Shown: one piece after another, positions 11,581 to 22,545 of the stretch | Position numbering within the stretch: position 1 is the stretch's first letter | Layout of the letters: every line of letters begins with the position of its first letter | DNA from: Climacium dendroides | Lineage: Eukaryota > Streptophyta > Bryopsida > Hypnales > Climaciaceae | Direction: 5' to 3' | NCBI GenBank assembly: GCA_950106755.1 | Contig: OX467091.1 | Location: 8,883,538-8,947,537 of the forward strand | DNA length: 64,000 nt | The notes under the pieces: model-generated | Told to the model about the DNA's origin: nothing | Seen by the model: only the letters and a program-made list of their open reading frames with translations | Databases searched by the model: none | Program-made: the position numbers and the translations under genes

Positions 11581-11956
11581 CAGGTTAGAAGCCTTTAGCA
11601 TTTTCAAACATTTTCATTCAATGGATTGGACATAGTTACTTTGTAAGCACATAGTAGTTTTCTGAGTGTGTATAATGTTTCTTTCAGCGCTGCCATCTAT
11701 TGTCGAGTTCCTAGTTGCTGAAGTTGGCAGAGTGCATGTGTTTCCAACGTTTATTACTGAAAATCGAGTTGCACGATTATGAGTTCTAGGCTTCCTCAAT
11801 TTTTAGTGACAAGGTCTTTATTCAATGTTCAGTTCTCGACATCTGAGTTGCAGAATTCTAAGAGTGTAGTGCCCGATTATCTCGCCGAGAAACCTGGAAC
11901 ATGAGATCACAGTTACTACGAGACTGGCAACACAATGTCCGAGAAATCCGGAACTG

Positions 11957-12936
11957 TTTAGGTCGAGTCGACCTGAATACGAACAACGGTACATGAGTAA
12001 ATTTTAATGCACTTCAGGTCGAGTCGACCTGAATGTGAGATTGTCTACATTAGTCATTCGTTCATGCAATTCAGGTCAAGTCGACCTGAATGTGAGATTG
12101 TCTACATTAGTCATTCGTTCATGCAATTCAAGTCGAGTCGACCTGAATGTGAGGTTCTCTACATTAGTCATTCATTCATGCAACTCAGGTCGAGTCGACC
12201 TGAATGTGAGATTGTCTACATTAGTCATTCGTTCATGCAATTCAAGTCGAGTCGACCTGAACTGACCCATATGATAGTAATTGAAGTAATGTAAAACGTA
12301 TCCTAGGTAGATTGAATAGTTTTGTCATCGAATATCATTTATGAAATGGTATACATGGCAATTCAGATTGAGTCGACCTAAACCGTATCTATAATTGTAA
12401 TTTCGTTCAAGTGAAAATCTCGTAGATGTCCTGCTGAAATTCCCGATATTCACAGATTCAGTCACCAAGAATTCTGTACGTAATGATAATAGTGTGCAGA
12501 TGGGATTCGGTTCACTGCAAGTCCTCATTTCAGGTCGGTTCGACCTGAAGTGTGGGTACTCCCATCACAGACTTCAGTTCGAGAAGTTCGAGATTTTTAA
12601 AGGAATAAAATTGGGAATTCCCTGTGGAATTGAACAGATGAAGATGGGATCATTATCTCAGAGTACAAGGGACACTTCAGGTCGATCCGACCTGAAGTTC
12701 AGGATTGTACTCAGTCTTCTTACATTTATATTTTCGGCTGACAAAAATTATACAAGACAGGGGTCAGACACTTCAGATCGATTCGACCTGAAAATAGTGT
12801 TTACATATATCTGAATTTATAAGAAATTTTAATGAATGATGTCAATTGCAGTTGAAACCTAGGCTTCAAAAAATAAGTTCGTTGCTGTCATAGATGTACC
12901 TATAACATTTGGTCATTCAGGTCGGGTCGACCTGAA
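11957..12936. repeat. Second palindrome array, upstream of the DUF7869 gene
   Basis: Eleven palindromes of the same type as at 3.1-4.6 kb start near 11957, 12013, 12070, 12127, 12184, 12241, 12362, 12529, 12676, 12772 and 12916. The first six have centre AGT and five lie in a 57-bp tandem unit (the phrase ATTGTCTACATTAGTCATTC follows each). Later ones have centres GTT, ATC, ATT and GGT and are spaced 70-170 bp apart. The last lies about 65 bases before the acceptor that opens the transposase-like exon. Confidence 0.9.
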
Positions 12937-13007
12937 CATGAATGAAATTGCATGATCTATGTTTCAATTCACTTACCCTATTTCACATTGCATTTTTACA
13001 AGTATCC

Positions 13008-15905
13008 ATGGATACTATAGATGACCCTGATGACATGGACATGTCATCGGGTTCTGAATCCAGTGAATTCAGACATGATGAAGAGGATTTCATGGCATCT
13101 TCAGAAGACGAATTTCAGAATGTCGAAGCAATGAATGTTGGGGTCCCGGAATGCGAAGGTCTACCGCGTCGGCTTTGGAATACTCGAGTTGTCACCTTGT
13201 ACAATGAGGCTGGAGTGCTTGTGGGTGAAGGTGTCTGTCATAGTGTAAACTCTGACCTCGTTTTGGGTGCCAATGGCCCTCTTGGTGACACCCACGTGGC
13301 GATCCACATCTCCAAAACACATAGCGAAGAGGACCTACTCTGTCCAGAGGAACAAGTGTGCTCATTGTTGGCTTGGCCTATTCATCTTGTCCACTGTCGT
13401 GGAGCTAGCCTTAGAGACCATGAGGCTAGGGACAAATTCAATTGTCTCCAACAAGCTCTCTTAAATCTGCCCTCTTCGACGTCTTCGAGACCATACACAA
13501 GTATGGTCCAAAATGCGCCCCGTGAAACAAATTTGAAATCGAAGGAGTTGCTTACTCAAGATTCCATCCATGCAGTGTCTACTAAAATATGTTGTAGTCG
13601 CAACTGTGTTCAACCATTTCCTAGGGATAAGATTCGAGCCTTTCGTGAACGCATGTATCGCAACTCCATGTTCAAACACATGACCTACATGAAAATGGAT
13701 GTGCATAGGCAGGTGCATGTTGACGAGCGTGGTAGACGAATGGTGTCAATTGACAATACACTGGTATGTATGCGAGCGTGGATGCATATAGCTGGGGTCC
13801 CTGAGGCCACATTCTATTGCTACCAATCGTACATGAGGCGTGGTCGAGAGGCAAAGGACCATGGCAATAAGGGAACAGTGAAACCAAGGAAACACACTCA
13901 ACAAGCTATAGCAACATTGAAGTGCATTCTGGAGAAAGAAGTAGATCACATGCCTCATCGTACAAAGACCCTGAAGTCAGGAGAGAAAGTTGTGGCCAAG
14001 ATCCTACCTTCCACCTTCCAGTGGAAGGGTAAGATGAAAGAACTCAATGATATCAATGCTGTTTTTGGACTGAGTGAGGTGTCAGCTTCGAACTTGAGTA
14101 AGATTAGGTACTGTAAGTTCCCTGAGTATGAGGTGAAGAAGCCTGGAGACAATTTTGCGCGATGTGGCACGTGTGACAAATTGCAAGACCTCAAGAAGGG
14201 TGCTATAAGTGGGTCTCACAATGAATTGAAGTATTCTCGGAAGTTGGATAGGCACAATGAGATTGCTCGAGCTCATCGGGAGTTGTATTATGCAAACCGT
14301 CACCGTTCAGTAGCTTTTCCACACGAATGCCTCACAGTTATGCACGACAAGATGGATCATGCAAAGACTGCTTCTCCAGTCTTTTCCCACAGGAGTAAGG
14401 AGCTTGATGGCCTTGTGAAATTGCCTGTGTCTGTCACTGGCATGATTGCTCATGGTCATGGAGATGTGCGTTACGCACATTATGGTTTGGATCTCTTTAA
14501 ACACGATTCAAACTATACAATTGGTTCTATGGCAAAGTTGTTGCGGGATCTGGAATTGCCATCGAAGTCTTCTTCTTGGCAATTATTTTCTGGGTCAGGG
14601 TCTTCAAATTTGTTCAGGGCAGTGCTGCAGGGTAAAGAAATGTGCGACGCGTCACTGCCACCACCTCCAATAAATGCAGTTCCAGCAGTACCTTTGCCTC
14701 CTATTTTGAATGTGCAAATGGACAATGCCACCGGCGACAACAAGAATAGATATGTTTTCTGTTTCTGGTCTCTACTTGTTGCTAACAAGATCTTCAGAGA
14801 AGTGTATGTCAACTTCATGATTGTTGGTCACACACACGATGACATTGACGCATTGTTTGAAAGATGGAGCATGCTGTTGAAGAAGGAGAACTTCCCAACA
14901 ATCCCAGCGCTCATGAAGTCATTCATGGATGTTGAGTCTATTCCTACTATCCCTCACCTCATAGAGGAGGTGCCTGATTTCAAGCGTTTCATTGCAGGAA
15001 AATGGATGGATGGTGATGAAATCCTTGTGGGACACACAAGACCGCAACAAGTGAAGTTCTACCTAGACTCTGTTGGATGCCCAGTCATGAAGTACAAGTT
15101 GAAGTGCACGGATGAAAACTGGTTAGGCAGGCACGGTCAAGCCATTAAGTTGTGGAAAGAAGACGATGAAGGACGGAGTCTGTGGCCATGTGGTGTGCCT
15201 TTGCCAGTACCACTCAACCCAATGAAAGGTGTCAATGACATTGTCAAAGGTTTATCATGATTCATAAACTATTGGGACGACTTGTGTAGAGCAGACGTAA
15301 GTGGAGAACATCGTAGGCGCTATGAGAATGTGGTGCACTATTGGCGTGGTGTAAAGGTAGCTCTTCAAGAGCCACTTCCTACTTCTAGTGCTCTAAAAGA
15401 CGGTTTCTGGCCAACTACTCGTATTCAAGTGACAAAAGCTGATCATTTAGACGAAGATGGTGAAGATCTCGAAGAGCATGGAGAGGATGAGCCTTATGTT
15501 GGGCCCTTGAGGGATCGTCCACAACCATCCTTTAGGGTGGCTCGAGATGTATACGAAGGGTATTTTGTTGCAATTCGCCCTGCAGACGGTGACAGCAGAC
15601 CAGTTTGGATTGCCAGAGCATTGTCTGATCCAAACTCTAACCCTAAGAAACCAAACTGTGTGCACATTCAATACTTTCGGCCAACATCACGCAATCAAGA
15701 AGTTCAAGACTTCTATGAAGGATGGGATAGTGATAGAGGTTTGCTTTGGAGGGTTGATGAAACTGAAGAACCTGCGTGGGAGACAACAAACGCTTTAATT
15801 ACAGCATGGAAGTCTCAAAACAGAAGAGGTACTCGCCAATGCAGAATCAAGATCCCTACAGTTCAAATCGAAATCATCAACCAGAGTTTGGCTTCATATA
15901 CATGA
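13008..15905 (+). CDS. DUF7869-type transposase-like protein with an in-frame TGA
   Basis: One long frame of about 965 codons, broken only by TGA at 15258-15260; the frame continues unchanged after it (FINYWDDLCRADVSGEH). The start is taken at 13008 (MDTIDDPDDMDM) because a pyrimidine-rich AG acceptor lies just upstream. Features in order: an acidic N-terminus; a cysteine cluster (CCSRNC) and FRERMYRNSMF; FARCGTCDKL; then HDKMDH, QMDNATGDNKN and VGHTHDDIDALFERW, the three conserved acid blocks of the DUF7869 family, which may form an RNase-H-like site. The C-terminal part (YFVAIRPADGD..VWIARAL..WRVDETEEPAWE) is a typical tail of the same family. It may act as a transposase; this is inferred. 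The stop suggests a recently disabled copy, or two products. Confidence 0.75.
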
Positions 15906-16337
15906 TATGGAGAAATCATGTACATACATTGGATGCATTTTAACTATGACATTCATATGGAGGATATTGTTTTATTTCTACATCTTATATGAAGTTGTTT
16001 TTCATTGCATAAGTGTTGGACCCTTAATATTATAATAGATGATAGTCGTTTCAGTTTTTTTTAGAGGATATAGGTTTCCGTTGATTGATTCTATTTTAGT
16101 GTTTGATACTGCATGATTGTTTTCAAGTGTATGTTTTGTGTTTACAAAATAATGGAATTTAAATATAGTCTTTAATATATATATATTTTTTATTCTTGAG
16201 CTATATTTTCTCTATTTTTTAATTCATTTTCTTATTTGTGTATCACTAAATATATTTTATTTAAAATTACATTGCTATTGGAGAAAAAAATGTAGTGGAT
16301 ATATCCACTATTTATTTGGTTAACATGTAAAGCACTT
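15906..16337. other. AT-rich 3' flank
   Basis: Follows the transposase-like gene; T-rich with no gene. It probably contains the 3' UTR, but no single polyadenylation signal stands out. Confidence 0.4.
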
Positions 16338-16515
16338 GTCACATTCTGGATAGGGGGTCGGTTGGTTGTTACAACTTTCCTGCCGGCAAAGCTCACTTAG
16401 TAGCACCAAGTCATGTTTTTTCTCTCATGCGCTCATACAAACCCAATGGGAATCGAACCTGGACTGCTTCAATGAGATGAACAACCCCTTACAACCAACC
16501 GCGGAGCTTATGACT
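16338..16515 (-). mobile_element. tRNA-derived SINE-like copy 1
   Basis: On the minus strand an exact Pol III B box (GGTTCGATTCC, near 16446-16456) follows an A-box-like stretch (TGGTTGTAAGGG). It cannot fold as a full tRNA. Downstream sequence (ACTTGGTGCTACTAAGTGAG, then GGAAAGTTGTAACAACCAACC) matches a second copy at 19.0 kb in the same order. Flanking direct repeats were not identified. Confidence 0.5.
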
Positions 16516-17874
16516 TGGTGTTCAAAAGATGTCATTCTCTTCACTTATATAAATCAGAATATATACCCTAAAGCAAACTTCATGTATTTCAACAGTCCAT
16601 CACTAAAAAGACTCTCATTTTAATGGAAATTGTGTATTACAACTAGCAAAGTTAGTGTTTGCCCACCTAAACTAGTTAACATTACAATTCACTTTTTAGG
16701 GCCTAAATGGAAAATATTATTATGAGAGGCCCTAAACCTCTCAAAATATTGAATATTGTGTTATTAGGGTAGCAGACCTCATGGTACTGGATTGGCCACT
16801 CCGAATTCATACAAGCTCCAAATGCATTGAGCTTAGACTTTTTAGAAAGCTAGCTCTAGGACACACACTTCCACCAATTTGTAGCTCCACTTGCTCATCT
16901 ATTGCTTGGAAATTTCCCCTCAAAGTCACCCTCCAAAAAACTTTTGGCCACCAACCTCCCTTGACCAAAATGATTACCACCACTTCTTCCGTGCTTCGAT
17001 TGGGTCAAGGCTAGGCTTTTCAGAAAGCCAAATTCACGGCACATCTTTATGCCAATTTTTAGCTCCATTTACTTCGTCGTCGCTTAGCAATCGCCTTTCA
17101 AAGTTGCAAATTTCAAAAACTAACGGCAACAAACTTCCCTTCATAGAAACGCTCACCGTTGCCTCATCCGTGCTCCAATGGGTTCATGACTTGGCTCTTT
17201 GAGAAGCTAACGTGAAGAACTCAATCCTCTCCAAAATTCAAAACCTTTGGCCTTACCATTCACTCATTATAGATTATTGAAGTTGGCTGCCCCTTCCAAT
17301 CTCTCCCAATACCAACTTCTCCCCATTTCTTCACTCCATGTACCTTCAAGAGTGAGAAACCTATTCGACTAATCACTTACTCTAACCTAGCTCCTCATTC
17401 TCCTTGCTCTCATTGTCCTCTCATCTTCCATTCCTCATTTTCCTTCCAAAACACCTCATATTCCAAAAACACAAGAGAGAGAAGAGAGGAGACTCTCCCC
17501 AAATCCCTAACCCTAATTCGACTATAATCCTACCTTCCTAACTACTAATACTCCTAATCACTTTCATCCATCACTAATTCACTGAAAAATCCCTTTGATT
17601 ACCATTATTTGCCTAATTTAGAGCTTCTATCACTACATTAGTGTTTTCCTAGTAGTTTTAAGTTTACTAACATTTTTTTGTACTTTTCATGGTTCTTCTT
17701 TTTTGGTCGTTTCCAATTCATATTTAGACTCATTTACAACTTCACATTTTTGTTTCTACTTCACTTTTGTATTTTTTATCTTTTATATTTCCTTAGTTTG
17801 CAATTTGATCTAGTTTCTTTTCCTATGCACTAAAAGCCTTCTAACTAATGGTTGTAGTTTATTGCATGCATGTT
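16516..17874. other. No gene seen; pyrimidine-rich in 17.2-17.6 kb
   Basis: Mixed intergenic DNA. Around 17270-17530 the plus strand is strongly C/T-rich, resembling a promoter or 5' leader, but no gene follows. Near 17000 and 17190 the phrase GGCTYTTYNGAAAGC-like recurs, hinting at an internal duplication. Confidence 0.35.
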
Positions 17875-18430
17875 TTTTATGTTAGATGGATATGATCTAA
17901 TAATGGGAAAAAAATTGAAGTGCATGAATGTTTTTTGCGTTAGATGGATATGATCTAACAACTGTAAGGAATTCCCGATTCCGAATCCATGGATTTTTTT
18001 TTGTTAGATGGATATGATCTAACAAAAAAAAATTTGAAAATCATGAATGTTATTTGTGCTAGATGGATATGATATTAAAATTCAAATCAATTTGAAATTC
18101 ATGTTTATTTTTAGTGTTAGATGGAAATGATCTAACAATAAAAAAAATATGAAATTCATGAATGTTTGTGGTGTTAGATGGATATGATCTAACAATTAAT
18201 AAAAATTTGGAGTTCATGAATGTTTTTTAATTGTTAGATGGATATGATCTAATAATTTAAAAAAATTTGGAGTTCATGAATGTTTTATGTGTTAGATGGA
18301 TATGATCTAACAATTCCAAAAATTTGGAATTCATGTCTTCTTTTTTGGGTTCCATGGATATGATCTAACAATTTAAAAAAATTTCAGCGTCATGGATGTT
18401 TTTTTGTGTTAGATGGAAATGATCTAACAA
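17875..18430. repeat. ~58-bp minisatellite with palindromic core, about ten copies
   Basis: Ten units share GTTAGAT-GGATATG-ATCTAAC, in which the two 7-bp ends are inverted repeats. Spacers are AT-rich (AATTTGGAGTTCATGAATG). The core is better conserved than the spacer. A second cluster lies at 22.1 kb. Confidence 0.85.
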
Positions 18431-19189
18431 TTTTGTAGATAGACTAGTTGGATTTGTTTTTAAGTTTTTTGTGTAGATATTTTTGTGTTTATTGAGAGTG
18501 ATTGGTATGCTTTTTATAGTATTTGTGTTCTAATTTGTTGTTTTTGTATATATTTTTACCAAGTTGGAGTGATTTTTTGAGTAAAATTTTGAAATTGTTA
18601 AATTCAATTAGGAGTGGCTGGGTTGCAATTCAGTCCATGTAGGTTGGTTGTAAGGGCCAGTAGTTTAGCCAAGTAGGAGTTCAGTGAGTCTTGTGATTCC
18701 AAGTAGTGCGTGTCCAAGTTGGTAGTTGAGCAACTGTTGGGAGAGTATATAGTCATCCTTTCCGATTGGAAATGGACCCACTTGGAGAGAGCCAGTGTGA
18801 GTTCCGGCCAGGAGAAGCCGTTGTCGTGTTGTAAATAGGTGTGGTGTTTAAAAACTATGAAAAGAATTCTTTAGAACGTCAATGGAGTATAAGGATTGAG
18901 TTAGAAAAGGTGGGGTGGTGGAGAAATCCACGGTTTGGGTTTTGTACTGCATCTTGTCGCTTAGCTCAGGGGAAGTAGGAGGCTGGCTGGCTGGTTATTT
19001 CCTGCTTTTACTAGCGGTGCCAAGTTGCCGCTGCTCAGATTGATTCAGCGGGCCCGATGGTATTCGAACCCGGAACCAGTCGACAACTAACGGGGACTTC
19101 AACAACCAGCCAAGTCCGCAACTTGGCGTTGATTGTTAACCCCACAACGGTTTTATACCGTTGATAGTTGCATCGTGTGGTATCAGATG
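18431..19189 (+). mobile_element. Possible LTR-like region ending in an initiator-tRNA primer-binding site
   Basis: TGGTATCAGA at 19178-19187 matches the common primer-binding site complementary to initiator tRNA-Met, and a possible LTR end (GTTGCA) lies a few bases before. A TATA-like GTATATAG occurs near 18747. The presumed partner 3' LTR would lie in 21.5-25.2 kb, where similar phrases (TCCTAGTTGG, ACCAAGTTGG, a second minisatellite cluster) occur, but they could not be aligned base by base. No gag-pol is seen. Confidence 0.35.
19030..19140 (-). mobile_element. tRNA-derived SINE-like copy 2
   Basis: On the minus strand: CCAAGTT..ACTTGGCTGGTTGTTGAAG (A-box-like) then CCGGGTTCGAATACC (B-box-like), followed by ACTTGGCACCGCTAGTAAAAGC and GGAAATAACCAGCCAGCC just downstream. 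The order matches copy 1 at 16.4 kb with perhaps 30 percent divergence. Copy 2 lies directly before the primer-binding-site-like sequence, so it may instead be part of that element. Confidence 0.45.
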
Positions 19190-19393
19190 AACGAAGCAGT
19201 GTACCTTGATCCATTTCTACATAAGTTTTCTTTTGAGACAAAAACATATACCTATAAATATTTGACTTGGAATTGGTTAATTGGAATTAGCTTCTCAATG
19301 AAGCTATTAGTTTTGTATAAAGGGAATGGGTTACATTCCTTGGTTTAGAAGAACCTGTTTAGGCTTTGATTTTGGATTCAGTTATTTGTAGTG

Positions 19394-19813
19394 ATGGATT
19401 CGCAGAATCTTGAGGATTGGGAGCTACCATTATCTCAACCGCTGTTTGATCCTGATTTGCCTTCTACTTCAAGACGTCGTGTACGCGATGAAGTTGAGCC
19501 TTCTGAGCGTTGTGTTCAACCGCGAACAGATCCAGACCCAAGTATTTTTCAATTTGCAGCTGCAAGTATTCAACTTGATACCAGGGCCTTGGTTATTGTT
19601 TTGGAGGCTGAATCTACGCTTTCTGGAGATCATCAAATGATATTTGAAGGACGTTTTGAGAATAACGCTGAAAGACAGATGGTTAGTCGCATTTCAAGTG
19701 AAGTTGGGCATCGCCTTTGGCTTCAAGGGCAACTCAGTCATTTGAGCAGTCAACGGAGGGCTAGTTTCATTTCTGAAGTAGTTCTTCAAATCCTTGAGTT
19801 TTTACATGTTTAG
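19394..19813 (+). CDS. Small unknown protein, member of a two-copy family (copy 1)
   Basis: 139 residues from the ATG at 19394, about 200 bases after the primer-binding-site-like sequence. No known domain was recognised. It aligns with the protein at 43351-43797. Shared features: an LSQPL..DL start; a proline/arginine-rich middle; a conserved C-terminal half with DTRALVIVLE, H-x-x-x-FE, WLQGQ and a final IL-x-FL. The preserved frame in two diverged copies suggests translation. Both copies are followed by the same class of non-coding repeat, so it is probably encoded by a mobile element. Confidence 0.5.
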   Translation: MDSQNLEDWELPLSQPLFDPDLPSTSRRRVRDEVEPSERCVQPRTDPDPSIFQFAAASIQLDTRALVIVLEAESTLSGDHQMIFEGRFENNAERQMVSRISSEVGHRLWLQGQLSHLSSQRRASFISEVVLQILEFLHV

Positions 19814-19819
19814 TCATTT

Positions 19820-21470
19820 ATTTCCTCTTAAAATACCTTTAAGAGCGGTTGATTTGTATTCCAATGTTTTTTTATGTTGAGTTTAGAGGAACCTTAACTT
19901 GTTCTAAAGTTCCTACAATAAGTTGTGAGAAGGGTTTTTTTTCCTACTTGGTTTTTCCCTTTTAGTTGAATTTCTAAGCTTTTAGTAAATGAATAGAAGA
20001 TGTAGTGGAGATAAGAGGGAGTAGTACCTCAACCAATGGGCTTCTAGATGCCTTATGGGTCAAGTCATGGGCTGATGTGGTCCTTAGGAGAGGAGATAAG
20101 GAAGGAGGGAGCTTCCTCCTCCGCTTCTTTTTTTGTTGTGGGTTGTGAAGGAAAAAGAAAAAAGTTTTTTTGCATACTGTGATTTCGAGCGACTATGGCT
20201 TTGTGTAGGAGACAAATTTTGATTTGAGATTTGGTAGAGTTGCACATCTTGTTCTTGCGCTTCTTTTGGCACTAGTTTCACTTGATTTGGAGTTGTTATG
20301 AGAAAGTTATGAGTAAAAGAGTGAGGGAAGGTCTGCTGCTATCCGATTATAGAAGTGGAGACTTCGAGCCTCTCCTGCAGACTCAATATTTCTTGTATTC
20401 AAGTGAAATTTAGAGTAAGTGTAGGTCTTATTGTTATCTTTTCAAAAAGCTATCACACTTGTAAATTGAGTTTGTGAAACAAAAGTTATAGACGGAAATG
20501 TGAAGGAGTGATAGGAAGAAGGAGATGAAGTTAGAGACCGCTTCTACAAACTTTAGCTTTGAATTTGGAGTGTCATAGAACTTAGGTAGGGTGGAATTTG
20601 GAATTGAAAATTTGGTGTAAAGTTTTAAGGCAAGTTAGGATTCCAACCTTTCAAGTTTCAAGAGTTTTAGAGTATTATTGAACATTTTGTGGCCGAAACT
20701 AGCACATGCACATTCAGCTGCCAAGCAAATTTGAAGTGCCTAAGTTTGGGGTGCTATAGAAGGAGGAGTATTTGGAATTTTGAGTTCAGTTTTGGAGGAG
20801 ATCTTTATGATACTTTAATCTTTTCAAAGACTCAAATATCAAGCAATTTGGAGCGTTTTTGAGCATTTTATGTCTTACAAGGTGTATGCATGTTCGGTTG
20901 CCAAGGGATTTTGGAGCACCAACTTTGAAAGACTATAACTTATGACTTGTAAGTTCGATTCTGTTGAAATTTGGAGGAAGAGTAGATGGTGTTGTTAGCT
21001 TTTCAAAAACTTATAACACACTTCATTTGAGATTATGATGTGTTTGGAGCATCTATTTTAGTGTTGCTACTTTCTTCAAGAGGTTTCAAAGCTTGCGGTT
21101 TTGATTCCTACTTCATTTAGAACCACACAAACACTTGTATTAGTATTTATACGGTATATATACGGTCTACTATATACATATTCTACATATTTATATACAC
21201 ATATTTATACGTACATACGTACACGAATTTTATGCGTATTTTATACTTGTATTGTACGACTATACGTACACGACTTTTATACATATTGTATATTTGGTAT
21301 AAAGACGTTTGTATTTGAATACAAGTATTTCTACCTATACTTGTATACATACTCTTGCGTATTCAAGTTATTCTTTTACCTTGATGGTTCATCCATTTAT
21401 TTACGGACAGCTTTAGTTCCCTCCACTTGAAGTATTATCTTCTATTGTATTATCTTAATTTGGTGTTATA
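19820..21470 (+). repeat. Non-coding body of the small-ORF repeat family
   Basis: Contains a GGGCTGATGTGGTCCTTAGG block near 20070, a CCTCCTCCGCTTCTT block, repeated AAAGTTAT and CTTTTCAAA phrases, and a TATAC-rich stretch (21130-21370). The same order, on the minus strand, occurs at 37.6-38.8 kb and in weaker form at 42.3-43.2 kb. A similar TATAC-rich stretch lies near 24.4 kb. These define a family of at least three copies in the window. Confidence 0.55.
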
Positions 21471-22124
21471 AATCAAAGACCTGACTTTGTTTTCACTTGC
21501 TCCCAAACCTAATCACTTCTAGTTGCAGCAAAAAACCCTATGTTTCCCCTAAGCAAACTCTTATTACCCGACACCGTGTAGTTTTTTTTGTTTTTGTTTT
21601 TGTATGTGTGTGTTCAAGTGGAATGAATTTGTATGTATGGAGTGTCTTGTGTCCTAGTTGGAGATATGTTGATTGAAGATCAATTAGAAATGAGAAGAGT
21701 CCGAGTTAACATTGAACATTTGTATAAGGATGATTTTCATTACCAATTAGGATTTAATAGAAAAAATATTTTGAATCAATTGGTGTACTGGCTATAAGAG
21801 CGTGAATGAGTTCAATTGGAGATATGTTGTAATTGTTATGTGTGTTTCTATTTTGGGTGATTAATGCATTGATGTGTATACATTTGAATCAAGTTGTTAG
21901 TGTGTAATGTCGTTGTAGTTTGAGTGGCTACTAATTTTCCAAATTGGGTCATGGTTTTTTGAATTGTATTTCCTATTTTAGGAATTGGTCCATTTAGCAT
22001 AAATTCCTACTTGACCGTCTCCCTTGGAACGAATTTATTATACTAATAGGATAGTTTCCAAATAGGTCATTATCCTCCTTCAACAAATTTTAAGGAAATT
22101 TGAAAATCATGAATGTTATTTGTG

Positions 22125-22545
22125 TTAGATGGATATGATATTACAATTCAAATCAAATTGAAATTCATGTCTATTTTCAATGTCAGATGGAAATGATCTA
22201 ACAATTAAAAAAATATGAAATTCATAACTGTTTTTTGTGTTAGATGGATATGATCTAACGATTAATAAAAATTTGGAGTTCATGAATGTTTTTTGTGTTA
22301 CATGGATATGATTTAACAATTCAAAAAAATTGGAATTCATGTCTTTTTTTTGGGGTTACATGGATATGATCTAACAATTTAAATTTTTTTTGAATTGATG
22401 TCTGTTTTTTTTGTTAGATGGATATGATCTGACAATTAAAAATTCATGAATGTTTGTGGTGTTAGCAGTATATGATCTAATAATTAAATGAAATTTGGAG
22501 TTCATTAATTTTTCTTGTGCTAGATGGATATGATGTAACAATTAC
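22125..22545. repeat. Second cluster of the palindromic-core minisatellite, about eight copies
   Basis: Units again contain GTTAGATGGATATGATCTAAC-like cores, with substitutions such as GTTACAT and ATCTGAC, at ~55-60 bp intervals. More diverged than the 17.9-18.4 kb cluster. Confidence 0.8.

Noticed and set aside
11957..12261. CRISPR-like array
   Set aside because: Repeats and spacers are both conserved at a 57-bp period; spacers are not unique, and the host is eukaryotic.
12007..12294. An open frame of five near-identical 19-residue repeats
   Set aside because: It is only the translation of the 57-bp palindrome-bearing tandem repeat; other frames are open too, so no coding claim.
12942..13007. 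Upstream start of the DUF7869 protein at 12942
   Set aside because: The extra 22 codons are pyrimidine-rich and end in an AG acceptor; they look like intron, so 13008 is preferred.
16430..16515. A genuine tRNA gene
   Set aside because: B box is good, but acceptor and anticodon stems cannot be formed; a SINE explains it better.
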